Below are positions 49,888 through 60,342 of a DNA stretch of 64,000 bases, piece after piece. Both the position numbers and the translations under genes were made by a program. The DNA comes from Littorina saxatilis (Eukaryota > Mollusca > Gastropoda > Littorinimorpha > Littorinidae): the NCBI RefSeq assembly GCF_037325665.1, contig NC_090261.1, forward strand, positions 66,549,909-66,613,908, written 5' to 3'. The notes under the pieces are model-generated. The model was given only the letters and a program-made list of their open reading frames with translations. It was not told where the DNA came from and made no database searches. Position 1 is the first letter of the stretch. Each line of letters starts with the position of its first letter.

Positions 49888-52800
49888 ATGGAAGACTCTG
49901 TATTAGAATCTTTATCGACAGTATTTGACACCGTTGAATTACAAGTAACGGATCCTCAAAATGTGCAGTCCAGTGTGCAAGACGCCATTGAACAAATTCC
50001 AAACAATTTGTTGATTGAACCTCCAGTAAAAGTGCAGATAGTCAGTTTAATAAAATACAAAACAGTCAGTGATGAGGTGCTAGAAGTTCATGTTTCAACC
50101 AGACAACTAGCACTTAATTCTATGGCAGAATTGAATGGAAACTGGGCAGATGAAATGATGAAACGGTTTGAGCAAGCTGCAGAGGATGCAAAGATGAAAG
50201 GATCCGGATGGTCAGAAGGTGAAATTCTAAAAATAGAATTGAAGCTAAGTAAATTTGCCCCCATCAGAGGTAGAAGTTACATACCTTTACCTCCTACTCT
50301 TGTCAAAAAACGTGCTGTGCTGAACATAAAGAATGATGATGACAAATGTTTTATGTGGTGTGTTCTGGCAAGACTGTACAGTGTAAAGAAAAATGCAGAA
50401 AGAGTGTCTAACTATCATGCATACAGAAATAAACTAAACTTTACTGGTATTGAATTTCCTGTCAGCATTACAAGCATTGACAAATTTGAACAGCAAAACA
50501 AACCCATCACCGTAAATGTTTACACGTGGGATGAGGAAGATGAACTGAAACCAGTCAGAATATCAAAGAACTCACCAACGATTGGTGATTGTGATACTAA
50601 CCATGTTGACATGTTACTAATGACTGATGGTGTAAAATATCATTACACTTTGATTCGTACAATGAGTAGACTGATGGCGAGCACAAGCAATCACAATAGT
50701 AAACAAGACTTTTGTAGGCGATGTCTCTTGCGTATTCCATCAATTCATGCAGCACTTATACACAAGCAACATTGTAAGAGCGTTGATGATGCGGTTGTGA
50801 AGTTAACAACACCACCGCCAGACAGCAAAGTGTATTTTAAGAATGTATGCAAACTACAGAAAAGTCCTTATGTTGTTTATGCTGACTTTGAATCTATCAT
50901 TGTGCCATATGAAGGACCTTTACCAAAAGACCTACCTAAAACAGTAACTCTAAGTAATCATCAAGTCTGTTCATATGCATTTATTGTTGTTAGTTCAGAT
51001 GGTAAACATTCTAAACCGCAATTGTACAGAGGACCTAATGCAGCAAAGAACTTCTTACAGCAAATGAACCAAGTGCGAAATGACTGCTCCAAACAACTGA
51101 ATCTTTCAGACATTGTTATGAAACCTGAAGACCAAGAACAGTTTAACTCTACCACACAGTGTTGGATATGCGAACAAAGTCTAACACCAAACACAGACAA
51201 TCCAATAGTAAGAGATCATGATCATGTAAGTGGGCAGTTCCGAGGAGCAGCACACAGCAAATGTAATCTACAATTAAAGTTTGATCCTAAGACTTGGAAG
51301 CTTCCAATCTTCTTCCATAACTTGCGCGGTTATGATTCACATCTGATCATGCAGGCAGTAACTGATGAATACAAAGCAAGATGCATTGCGCAGTCTTCAG
51401 AAAAGTACATGGCCTTTACTCTGAATAGTTTACACTTCTACGATTCTGCTCAACATCTGATGGGAACACTTGAGTCTTTATCTTCATCACTAACTGCTTT
51501 CCCAATCACATGTAAGTACTTTGACAGTGACTTAGTTAGAAAGGGAGTCTATCCATATGAATACATGGATTCGTGGGAGAGGTTTGATGAAGATGAGTTA
51601 CCGCCAAAGGATGCTTACTTCTCACGGCTGAAGGGTAAGGGTATAAGTGACGAAGACTATGAACACGCTAAGACTGCATGGAATAAATTAGGATGTAATA
51701 CAATGGGTGATTATCATGATCAATATTTGTTGGCTGATGTTTGTTTACTTGCAGATATATTTGAGAATTACAGAAGAACATGTATGAAGCACTACAATCT
51801 AGATCCTTCACATTACATATCTGCACCAGGCATGAGCTGGGATGCATTTCTTAGATTTACAGGAGTAAAGATTGACTTGCTATCAGATCTACCTACACTT
51901 CAGATGATTGAAAATGGACTACGTGGAGGAATCAGTATGGCTTCACACAATTACTGCAAAGCCAACAACAAATACTTGGACGACTTTGATCCTATGAAAC
52001 CTTCTAATTACATCATGTATCTAGATGCAAACAATTTGTATGGTTGGGCAATGTGTCAGACGCTTCCACTTCGGAACTTTAAGATCTATTCAGGGCCATT
52101 TTCACAATGTGTTGTGCTGACAATATTAAAAGCAGGCCCAGACAGTCGAAAGGGATGGATACTAGAAGTTGACTTAGACTATCCACTATCACTTCATGAT
52201 CTACATAATGATTATCCTTTAGCGGCTGAGAGGTTAAAAGTAAACCCAAGAGAACCTCCAAAGCTGGTGCCCAATCTGTTTCACAAAAAGAAGTATGTGT
52301 GTCACTACAGACTGTTACAGTTTTACATTAGACATGGATTAATTTTGAAGGCTGTTCATCGTATAATTTTATTTGATCAAGAACAGTTTATGAAACCTTA
52401 CATCATGAAAAACACAGAACTGAGAACCAAAGCCGCTGATGCATCAGAGAAAGACTTTTTTAAACTGATGAACAACAGTTGCTTTGGTAAGACAATGGAA
52501 AACCCACACAAGAGAAAGGATGTTAGACTTGTTACAAGAGAAAATGAGGCCATCAAGCTGACATCCAAACCACAGTATCAAGACTTTAAATACTTTCATG
52601 AACAGCTGTATGGTATCTTAATGAAAAAACTTGTAGTCAAGCTTGACAAACCAGTATTCATAGGCTTTACTGTGCTAGAGTTGTCAAAACTGTTGATGCT
52701 TGAGTTTTTGTATGATTATTTGAAACCAAGATATCCCAAATCGAGAGTACTTTACACAGACACAGATTCATTCTTACTTGACATTCCAGCGGATGACATT

Positions 52801-53271
52801 TACAAAGATCTAGAAGCTGAAAGTCCTGCAGTAAAAGGAAAAGATTCTTTTTATGACACTTGCGACTACCCTAAAGAATCACCATTGCACTCAAATGTTA
52901 ACAAGAAGGTTATTGGAAAGATGAAAGATGAAATGAATGGGAAGATAATTAAGGAGTATGTTGGATTGCGTGCAAAGATGTACAGTGTTGCAAGTGAGAA
53001 AGGGGTGGTTAAAAAAGCAAAGGGTGTAAGCAAACAGGTTGTAAAGTCGAGCATATCGCATGATAACTACAAGGAAGCACTGTTTCAGAAGCGAGTGTTT
53101 CACCATGACAACCCTAAGATCAGTTCCGCGCTTCATCAGATCAACACAACTATTGTAAACAAGAAATCTTTAGATGCTAATGACACAAAGCGCGTTTATT
53201 CATCACCAGAATATTCTTATGCAATTGGCCACTGGAGAACAAACGCGACTCCAAATAGTCTGAGTGTGTAA
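49888..53271 (+). CDS. Polinton protein-primed B-family DNA polymerase, about 1127 aa
   Basis: Exonuclease motifs (VYADFES, FFHNLRGYDSH, DVCLLADIFENYR) precede polymerase motifs (YLDANNLYGWAM, KLMNNSCFGKTMEN, YTDTDSF). Before them is a Cys/His segment (CWIC ... RDHDH) typical of this family. The start was chosen at MEDSVLESL. The size is normal for Polintons. The polymerase replicates the element from its ends. Confidence 0.95.
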   Translation: MEDSVLESLSTVFDTVELQVTDPQNVQSSVQDAIEQIPNNLLIEPPVKVQIVSLIKYKTVSDEVLEVHVSTRQLALNSMAELNGNWADEMMKRFEQAAEDAKMKGSGWSEGEILKIELKLSKFAPIRGRSYIPLPPTLVKKRAVLNIKNDDDKCFMWCVLARLYSVKKNAERVSNYHAYRNKLNFTGIEFPVSITSIDKFEQQNKPITVNVYTWDEEDELKPVRISKNSPTIGDCDTNHVDMLLMTDGVKYHYTLIRTMSRLMASTSNHNSKQDFCRRCLLRIPSIHAALIHKQHCKSVDDAVVKLTTPPPDSKVYFKNVCKLQKSPYVVYADFESIIVPYEGPLPKDLPKTVTLSNHQVCSYAFIVVSSDGKHSKPQLYRGPNAAKNFLQQMNQVRNDCSKQLNLSDIVMKPEDQEQFNSTTQCWICEQSLTPNTDNPIVRDHDHVSGQFRGAAHSKCNLQLKFDPKTWKLPIFFHNLRGYDSHLIMQAVTDEYKARCIAQSSEKYMAFTLNSLHFYDSAQHLMGTLESLSSSLTAFPITCKYFDSDLVRKGVYPYEYMDSWERFDEDELPPKDAYFSRLKGKGISDEDYEHAKTAWNKLGCNTMGDYHDQYLLADVCLLADIFENYRRTCMKHYNLDPSHYISAPGMSWDAFLRFTGVKIDLLSDLPTLQMIENGLRGGISMASHNYCKANNKYLDDFDPMKPSNYIMYLDANNLYGWAMCQTLPLRNFKIYSGPFSQCVVLTILKAGPDSRKGWILEVDLDYPLSLHDLHNDYPLAAERLKVNPREPPKLVPNLFHKKKYVCHYRLLQFYIRHGLILKAVHRIILFDQEQFMKPYIMKNTELRTKAADASEKDFFKLMNNSCFGKTMENPHKRKDVRLVTRENEAIKLTSKPQYQDFKYFHEQLYGILMKKLVVKLDKPVFIGFTVLELSKLLMLEFLYDYLKPRYPKSRVLYTDTDSFLLDIPADDIYKDLEAESPAVKGKDSFYDTCDYPKESPLHSNVNKKVIGKMKDEMNGKIIKEYVGLRAKMYSVASEKGVVKKAKGVSKQVVKSSISHDNYKEALFQKRVFHHDNPKISSALHQINTTIVNKKSLDANDTKRVYSSPEYSYAIGHWRTNATPNSLSV

Positions 53272-54602
53272 TAAGAATTTTTGTCAATCGGGAAAACCCG
53301 CTATGACAGCTTTGTTTTGACTGCAGCGTTAGGGAAGTGTTTGTGAAAGGGGAGTAGGCTTTGTTGAGTTTCAAAGCAGCCACCAAGTACACTTGTCAAA
53401 GCTTGATTCAATAAACAAGTTTTAATATTCATGAACCACGTGATACACCAGAACCAATCGTGGTGGAACAATATTACACAAGTCATTTGCATAAAGTGCA
53501 CTCGGTGGCCGCCTGAAAAGGCAGCCTAAATATTGAAGCGTAGTGAAGCGAAGCGTTGAAACAGAGTGACCCAAGCCGCCGGTTTACCAGCAAGACCTAC
53601 CGTTCACGCGTGAACGGTACTATTTTTAGAATCCTAGAATTCTTGAGAATTTCGGAGCTGGCTTGTTTCTGGTACACATACAGGCAAAATTGGTCATCAC
53701 TGAGTTTGTGTAACACAGGAAGTTGTGAAATACGTCACCCTATGGGAGGGGGAGACGGCAAAATTGTTACCAAAAACATCATAGATTGTATTGTGCAGGG
53801 TCAACTGCAACAAACTCAAACCGAGCCATTCATACCTAACTGTATTTGAGCGACTTATATACCAACATTTTTATGTCTTATTTTGAGCACAGGTGTAGGA
53901 AAAATCATATACCAAAGTCTTATTTATTTTCTAATTTAACATTTTTTTTACAAATATGACCATGGTCTTTTAAACAAACAGTGACATTAAACATTGTTAT
54001 GTTAAAAAAAAGAAAAAAGAAAGAAAGCTTTTGCGCACAAATCAGAAATACAGGCCAAACCGTGAGTTTCTGTGGCAAAGCGCGACAGAGGAAATTGCAC
54101 TGGTTTTATTTTTAGATCAGTGGGAAATTTTCAAGAACAGACGCTTGCATTTGGATGTGTCCAATAATAGTAGGTTTGGTTGTGATCAATCAGAATAATG
54201 TAGGCAGGGATGTCGTTAGGCGTCGGACATATAACGATGAAAATCCCCAAATGTCCGATTCACATTGCCGCATGTCGGTCAGATGTCCTATCGTTTTAGC
54301 CTGAGCGTGGTCATTGTCCGATATGTACTCCATTCCTTCGGACAGCGCGATATTCGTTAATTTTCATTTCAAGATACAAATCTTCTAAAAGACCGAACGC
54401 TCTCGTGTTCAGCTGACACTGAAGTTGCCAGTGCCGTATTGATCTTTTCTTTTGTTGGGAATTCCCGAACCGTCTGGTGCAGCCACAGAGATCTGCAGCG
54501 CACTGATCTAAACTGAATAGTGCATGCTACAGGAGTACGGGAGACAACTCCAACTGACTAAATTTGTCGTCTGCTTTTGTTTTCGATACGACACGAAGCA
54601 CT
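53272..54602. other. Non-coding stretch between the polymerase gene and the right TIR
   Basis: About 1.3 kb with no gene recognised. Near 54208, CAGGGATGTCGTTAGGC looks like a hAT-type end without a matching partner. Short open frames here look meaningless. Confidence 0.5.
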
Positions 54603-54985
54603 GACGGGAAGAAAAAGTAAAAATAGAATCACTTGTAAAGAGTTAACTATTCGTTTAGACAGTCACATTGCATGTATCAGATATAATTCTAACAGTGAAA
54701 GAACATATGAAGTAAAGTTTGTAAATGAGAGAGCGTATTGAGCTTAAGAATGTTGTATAAGAGAAAGGGGGAATGTACGTTCTGGGTTACTGATTCCGAC
54801 AGACCCGGCATTGGTTCAAAACAACCTTACTTTACTGTATCTTTTTTTGTATGGATTTATGCAGTATTTTTCTGATTTTGTCGCATGTTTCATTTTAGTA
54901 AAAGTTTAGTCCAGAAGCCTATTTTGCGTTAATATTTAGGGTCTGTCGGAATCGGTGAGCCAGAACGTACATTCCCCCTTTCTCT
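54603..54985 (-). repeat. Polinton right terminal inverted repeat
   Basis: Reverse complement of the left repeat apart from one base in an A run. It carries the same internal foldback (54760-54985). Confidence 0.95.
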
Positions 54986-55360
54986 TCATTATAGAAACAA
55001 AAATTGCGCTCGCTAATTACCTTCGATGAATCTTTAGAACTAACACGTCACGCCACACTTTCAGAGTGACGTTTCTTTGCTTTGACGTAATAGATTGCAT
55101 GAGGCTTTAGAAGAGATTGAGGTTCCAAAACAAGCGTCTTCAATTTAGCTGCCTCGTCTGCAAGACATTTTCAGTAAAATACACGTTAGTACAGTATGTA
55201 GGATAAACAGAATACTACATGGCTTGCTGTTTCGTACCAGATTTACACTCGTTGCTTTTTCTAATAGTGAACAGCTCGCTTTTGCTCGCAGTTCAATATT
55301 TAAAAAAACAACTCGTGTAAATCTGGTACGACACAGCAAGCCATGTAGTATTCTCTATAC
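54986..55360. mobile_element. Right part of the foldback-end element split by the Polinton
   Basis: TCATTATAGAAACAAAAATT onward matches 21090-21400 and then 22206-22250, without the TCAAGGTCA insert. The stem arms are 55211-55255 and 55306-55350. Confidence 0.9.
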
Positions 55361-55499
55361 CGTAAAATCCCTAGCATAAGCCCACCATCTAGCAAACGCC
55401 CACCCCCCCACTTTGGGCCAAAAGTTGTGCACAGGGGTAACTACCTAGCAAACGCCCACCCTGATTTTTTCAAAGAGACTATAGGCTCACTTTCACCTA

Positions 55500-55735
55500 A
55501 ATAAAACTGTCGGTACTAGATAGACTAGATCAATGACTAGACAGACTAGATCAATGACTAGATAGACCAGATCAATGACTAGATAGACTAGATCAATGAC
55601 TAGATCAATGACTAGATAGACTAGATCAATGACTAGATAGACTAGATCAATGACTAGATAGACTAGATCAATGACTAGATAGACCAGATCGATGACTAGA
55701 TAGACTAGATCAATGACTAGATAGACTAGATCCGT
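55500..55735. repeat. 21-bp minisatellite TAGATAGACTAGATCAATGAC
   Basis: About 11 copies. The unit length is divisible by three and gives an artefact frame (LVYLVID)n on the minus strand. Confidence 0.95.
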
Positions 55736-56113
55736 ATTTGCTGGTGTCCCATTCATGTCATACAGTGGAACCCCCTTTTAAGACCTCAACAAATCTGAAA
55801 AAAATCAGGTCTTAAAATAGAGGTAGTCTTAAAATAGAGGTTATGAACATAAAATCTGAGAAAACAAGGTCTTAAAAGCAGGCAATCCAAATCCCTGCGA
55901 TTTTGCGGATTTCCGCGAAAGCTAAAAAAACAAATTATAACAATGCTTTCTAGTGCATGTAATTGTGAAGTGTGCGTGTACCTGAACCTAACATGTTTTT
56001 ATAGTGTAACCAGGTGAGAGGGACCAACCAGGTGAGAGGAACCAACAAGTGTGTTCTTTACATGCACAGTGTATCTTTCACCAGAGGGGGTTAGTTACAT
56101 TCATATTTACCAG

Positions 56114-57163
56114 CAGGCATGCTACTTTTCCGGTAATTGCCGGAAATCCGGTAAAGCCGTTTTCAAAATCCGGTAAAGTCAAATTTATTCCGGTTAAGTT
56201 GAAAAATTTCCGCAAAAACGATCCGTGTGAATATTGCGCAACGCGACCGGGCGCCGGTGTCACGAGCTGAAACCTCTGCCTGAACGATCCTTCTCATTGC
56301 GGTCAATGCGCATGCGCTAACATAGGGAGATTAATCAGGTCGTGAACAACCTAACCCTAACCCTTAACCTAATCCTTACCCTAACCCATGGTTCGTTCGG
56401 TCAAAGGATCGCATTCTTGAAGTCCAAGTTCAGCAGAGGTTTCAGTTCGTGACACCGGTCTCAATGAAGCCAGCGCACGCGCGTTGCTCGTCATTGGTCT
56501 TGCCGTTCTGAATCTAGAACGTTCCCAATCTAGTTCTGCGGATGTAGGCCGTCGTTTTTGGCGAAATGTTTCGCCCAGATATTGTACAGAGAAATTCGCT
56601 GGGACCATTTCATTCCGGCGTGAAGAACAAATGGAGTTGGGCTTGGCTTGAAAACACCTTCCCGCCGGAAAAAAAGAAGGCTGACACGAAGAAGAACGAA
56701 TCCGGCAAAAGCGGCAAAAAGAACTGTGCCTTCTTTGACTTGTGAGTGATTACTCTTCCTTGCATTTGTTTTTTTGCAGTAACCTTTTTCAAAGCTTTTG
56801 TGACTTGTAAACCCTTTTCATGTACCTCCTAACTGGTGAAAACACCACGACTGTAGTACAGTGCACTGGTGAATACATACTAGTCTACAGTAGTGTTGTT
56901 TTCACCAGTTTGGAGGTGTGTTGAATGGTGGTGGGGGGAGGCTAAAATGGGATTTTTAACAAGAACACAACACTATTACAGCTCTGAAAATGATGCCCAG
57001 AATGCACCAGATTGCACAGATTTTAACCGTTTTTGGCAAAAAATTTCGGGGGGGCATGCCCCCGGACCCCCCTAGTTCTCGCCTGCTTCGCAGGCTCAAG
57101 CTTGTGGCTTTGCCACTGTGCGCGTCTTTCAGGTAAAACCATTTTTGGCCTGTAGCATGCCTG
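56114..57163 (+). mobile_element. 1.05-kb hAT-like element with CAGGCATGCTAC ends
   Basis: Perfect 12-bp inverted ends and 5-bp duplication ACCAG. It contains CGGTAATTGCCGG repeats, degenerate telomere-like CCTAACCC words near 56345, a transposase-like N-terminal frame and a G-rich block. Confidence 0.85.
56566..56745 (+). CDS. hAT-like transposase N-terminal frame (relict)
   Basis: MFRPDIVQRNSLGPFHSGVK then NKWSWAWLENTF, a Lys-rich stretch and NCAFFDL next to GTGAGT, a likely donor. The W-x-W-x-x-WL pattern resembles the start of the transposases in the elements at 28.6-30.4 and 59.2-60.2 kb. No downstream domain was found inside the element. Confidence 0.45.
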   Translation: MFRPDIVQRNSLGPFHSGVKNKWSWAWLENTFPPEKKKADTKKNESGKSGKKNCAFFDL

Positions 57164-57280
57164 ACCAGGTCCCCTGGACCCCAGGCATTATTTATTTCCT
57201 TGAAACTCAATTCTTCCTTGAATAGATTGCCTGTAAAATGGAGAGGGGGGTTCCACTGTTACATATCCATATGTGCTTTC

Positions 57281-57598
57281 CAGGGCCGGACTAGTACAGG
57301 GGTTGTGCAACCCCCCCCCCCCCCCCCCCCTGGCTTAAAAATGTACCTCCCAAGCTTTTTTTTGTGGGGGAGGGAGGGGGGGGGTTGCATCTGGATCAAT
57401 TCTTCTTCATTGCCTATACAGCTTGCTGTCGAATTTACCTTTTTCGTTCAAGGAGAGGCTTCCTTTCCCTCCAGAAACATCAAAAAATTTTCAGCTTCAA
57501 GGGGGCAAAGCCCCCTTGCAACACCCACCAAGGGGGCTTCGCCCCCTGGACCCCCATCTGTAACCCCCCCACCCTAGTACTTACCTAGTCCGGCCCTG
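57281..57598. mobile_element. 318-bp MITE with CAGGGCCGGACTAG ends
   Basis: Inverted ends CAGGGCCGGACTAG / CTAGTCCGGCCCTG, near-duplicate CTTTC outside. Poly-C run and the hairpin GGGGGCAAAGCCCCC inside. hAT-like. Confidence 0.85.
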
Positions 57599-57622
57599 AC
57601 TTTCAATACCTCAGGATTCAGC

Positions 57623-58170
57623 TTTAAAGGTGGTCGTCTACATTTTTGCTTTATTTCAATAATCTTATGGTTAGATTTCGATACAAAATTATGTCAAATG
57701 ATGAATGAACCATGGGGAAAAAAAGTTATAGAAAAAAAATATATGTAAAAAAAGATTTTATTTTTGGGTAGCGTGACTCACGCTTCCAATATTTTGTTTT
57801 CTGTTTGCGGAGAACATGTGCTTTGCCTAAAAATACTGACCAATCAAATTCATGTCACTATGCTTATAGCCACGCCCAAACAAGTGCAGCAACAGTTTGA
57901 CACTGGAGCGCTGTCCACGCTTTTTTTTAAACGCACGAAATGCACGGTATTTGAGAGGAGTTTTGCGCTTGGCATTTTCCAAATAAGGATATCCTACTAT
58001 GAGTACTACGCTGGAATACTACAATGAATTTTCAAACGGCTACACTTGATTCGTCTTTCCTAATCGAAAGGGGGTGTATTGTTGATATTTGTAGATAATA
58101 CATTAATAGACTCTGCATTTTAATGGTCAAATGGCGATTTCGGTATAAAAATGTAGACAAGGACCTTTAA
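57623..58170. mobile_element. 550-bp MITE with TTTAAAGG...CTACATTTTT ends
   Basis: TTTAAAGGTGGTCGTCTACA with TTTTT at left, AAAAATGTAGACAAGGACCTTTAA at right, inverted with few mismatches. No coding capacity. Confidence 0.75.
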
Positions 58171-58660
58171 GTGCTGTTCACATGGCAGACTTGCAACCAA
58201 CTCGTGACCAACTTTCAAGGGAGTTTAGTCAGCAGCAAGTCAAATCAAAATCGCTGCCCATGTGAACAGCACTAACTCGCAAACTAGTTTTAAGCGGCGA
58301 GTCTCGCCAGACTTAGCCTTTCGGGATTGTCCGGTTGACCTCGTTGTTTTCCGGCGAGGGGAAGGCTTGGGCCACCGAGATGTATACGTCTATATTTAAC
58401 TCAGTGGCTAGAGCTAGCCAATCGGTTCGCACCGATAAGAAAAGTCTGGCGCAAGTCGTTTGCTTGTCACGGCTAAGTCGGGTAGTGCTCAACTGTGTTT
58501 TGGAGTCTGGCGTGAGTCGTTCGCGAGTCTGGCGCGAGTCACTGGGGGTGTTCACATGGCAGACTTTTCCCCGATTCGGCCTCAACGACTCGGGAGCGAT
58601 TTTCTAACGACTAAAGTTGGTCACAAGTTGGTTGCAAGTCTGCCATGTGAACTGCACTTA
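58171..58660. mobile_element. 490-bp MITE with GTGCTGTTCACATGGC ends
   Basis: GTGCTGTTCACATGGCAGAC, TTGCAACCAACTCGTGACC and AACTTT at left are mirrored at right by AAAGTTGGTCACAAGTTGG, TTGCAAGTCTGCCATGTGAA and CTGCACTT. Two more CATGTGAAC / GTTCACATG words lie inside. Confidence 0.8.
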
Positions 58661-59205
58661 AGTCAGTTAGTGAGTGTAGAGCTGCCATGTGAACAGCACT
58701 TTAGTCAGTTAGTGAGTGTAGAGCTGCCATGTGAACAGCACTTTAGTCAGTTAGTGAGTGTAGAGCTGCCATGTGAACACCACTTTAGTCAGTTAGTGAG
58801 TGTAGAGCTGCCATGTGAACACCACTTTAGTCAGTTAGTGAGTGTAGAGCTGCCATGTGAACAGCACTAAGTCAGTTAGTGAGTGTAGAGCTGCCATGTG
58901 AACAGCACTAAGTCAGTCAGTGAGTGTAGAGCTGCCACGTGAACAGCACTTTAGTCAGTTAGTGAGTGTAGAGCTGCCATGTGAACACCACTTTAGTCAG
59001 TTAGTGAGTGTAGAGCTGCCATGTGAACAGCACTTTAGTCAGTTAGTGAGTGTAGAGCTGCCATGTGAACAGCACTTTAGTCAGTTAGTGAGTGTAGAGC
59101 TGCCATGTGAACAGCACTTTAGTCAGTTAGTGAGTGTAGAGCTGCCATGTGAACAGCACTTTAGTCAGTTAGTGAGTGTAGAGCTGCCATGTGAACTGCA
59201 CTTTA
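58640..59205 (+). repeat. 42-bp minisatellite, first part (about 13 copies)
   Basis: Unit TTTAGTCAGTTAGTGAGTGT, AGAGCTGCCATGTGAACAGC, AC. The GCCATGTGAAC part comes from the MITE end just upstream. It continues at 60189. Confidence 0.95.
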
Positions 59206-60188
59206 CAGGGATGCAAAATAGCCGCCAAACGGCGAAAAAATCGCCGTTTTTACTTTTTGAAATCGCCGTTTTTCATGCACAATCGCCGAAAAAAAAGAAG
59301 AGGAAAAATGTAAACCGAGCATGCCTCTCGGTGTTTATTCTCAAGCGGGCGAATCCGAAAGCCGTATTCTTAAACGGGCGAACACGTGAGCGCGGGCGCG
59401 TTAACTTGTGCCTTCCCGAAAAATGGCTTCGTGCATGAAGTTCGTTGAACGCGGGTTTGAAAAGAAAATCAAGGAAAACGCAAAGAACGAGTGGAAATGG
59501 GAGTGGTTGGACAGAAACGTCAACGAGCAAAGAGTAGGCGATGTCATCCGCAAAATTGAAAAAGCCGGAAACGCATTTTGTGTGGCGTGTTCGAAACCAG
59601 TGGTGTATGGCACCCGCGGCTTTGTGGCATGACTGCTAAGACACAACCATTTTTTTAATTGTCTGTCAGAGACAAAGTTTTAAAGTTTCAAATACATCCA
59701 AAGCAAAGGGATTTTTACAGTTGCCATTACAGACTTTGTGACTTGCCAATGCCTTCTTGTCAGTGCCATGGATTGATACAGCTTGCCGCAGATCCCTGTC
59801 CCTCTCTCTCCAAGTAATGTCATGTGGCTGCTTTGTACAAGTATATGATTGTCCATATTTTCAATGATCAGAAGACAGAACACTCTAGTCTAATGACTGT
59901 TCATTTGGTAAAAATATTAGTGGTACTAAACTCTATAGTGTACAAGCAGTAATTTTTCTAAAGTAAATTTAGTAAAACAGTAAGTATTATACATTATTTT
60001 AGACACTGTAAATATAAGGGGTTTTTTAGGGTAATATTGCCGTTTATGCATGTTTTTGGTCATTAATTTGTTCATAATGCTTCAGCTTCAGGGGGCGCTG
60101 CCCCCTGAACCCCCGCCAGGGCGTTGCCCCTGGACCCCAGACCCCCGCCACTTTTCCTCTTTTTTAACATTTTTTGTTTGCATCCCTG
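59206..60188 (+). mobile_element. 983-bp hAT-like element with CAGGGATGCAAA ends
   Basis: Inverted ends CAGGGATGCAAA / TTTGCATCCCTG and 5-bp duplication CTTTA. It splits the 42-bp minisatellite and carries a transposase N-terminal frame. Confidence 0.9.
59423..59632 (+). CDS. hAT-like transposase N-terminal frame (relict)
   Basis: MASCMKFVERGFEKKIKENA, then NEWKWEWLDR, VIRKIEKAGNAFC and CVACSKPVVYG. This is a BED-like zinc-finger start: Trp pair, C-x-x-C, then expected His pair. Shifting one base after GFVA gives LLRHNH, so the His pair is present but out of frame, and this copy is damaged. No catalytic core follows within the element. Confidence 0.55.
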   Translation: MASCMKFVERGFEKKIKENAKNEWKWEWLDRNVNEQRVGDVIRKIEKAGNAFCVACSKPVVYGTRGFVA

Positions 60189-60342
60189 CTTTAGTCAGTT
60201 AGTGAGTGTAGAGCTGCCATGTGAACACCACTTTAGTCAGTTAGTGAGTGTAGAGCTGCCATGTGAACACCACTTTAGTCAGTTAGTGAGTGTAGAGCTG
60301 CCATGTGAACACCACTTTAGTCAGTTAGTGAGTGTAGAGCTG
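60189..60342 (+). repeat. 42-bp minisatellite, second part (about 4 copies)
   Basis: Same unit as 58640-59205, resuming after the transposon. Confidence 0.95.

Larger units (their letters stand above)
40061..54985. mobile_element. Polinton (Maverick), 14.9 kb, looks whole
   Basis: Family: Polinton. Terminal inverted repeats of 383 bp (40061-40443 and 54603-54985), starting AGAGAAAGGGGG, with a single difference by eye. Flanking duplication TCATT (5 bp seen; the family usually makes 6). Parts: B-family polymerase, retroviral-type integrase, packaging ATPase, double jelly-roll major capsid, a likely minor capsid protein and seven genes of unknown or membrane type. I did not recognise a protease gene. 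I counted no obvious breaks. Age: very recent, judging from TIR identity. It was inserted into an older repeat, and the empty form of that repeat is seen at 20.9-22.26 kb. Confidence 0.95.
55879..57233. mobile_element. Element with CAGGCAAT ends, itself split
   Basis: Ends CAGGCAATCC and GAATAGATTGCCTG, flanked by TAAAAG and TAAAAT. Own sequence is about 300 bp (55879-56113 and 57164-57233). Confidence 0.65.
55763..57258. mobile_element. TA-flanked MITE (CAGTGGAACC family), copy 7, split by nested inserts
   Basis: Left CAGTGGAACCCCCTTTTAAG, right GGGGGGTTCCACTG. Its own sequence is 55763-55878 and 57234-57258. Confidence 0.85.

Noticed and set aside
40061-54985. Reading the Polinton as a free virus genome
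   Set aside because: It has a flanking duplication inside a host repeat next to host genes, so it is an integrated element.
58460-59438. Large frames (SVELPCEHHFSQLV)n
   Set aside because: Translation of the 42-bp minisatellite.
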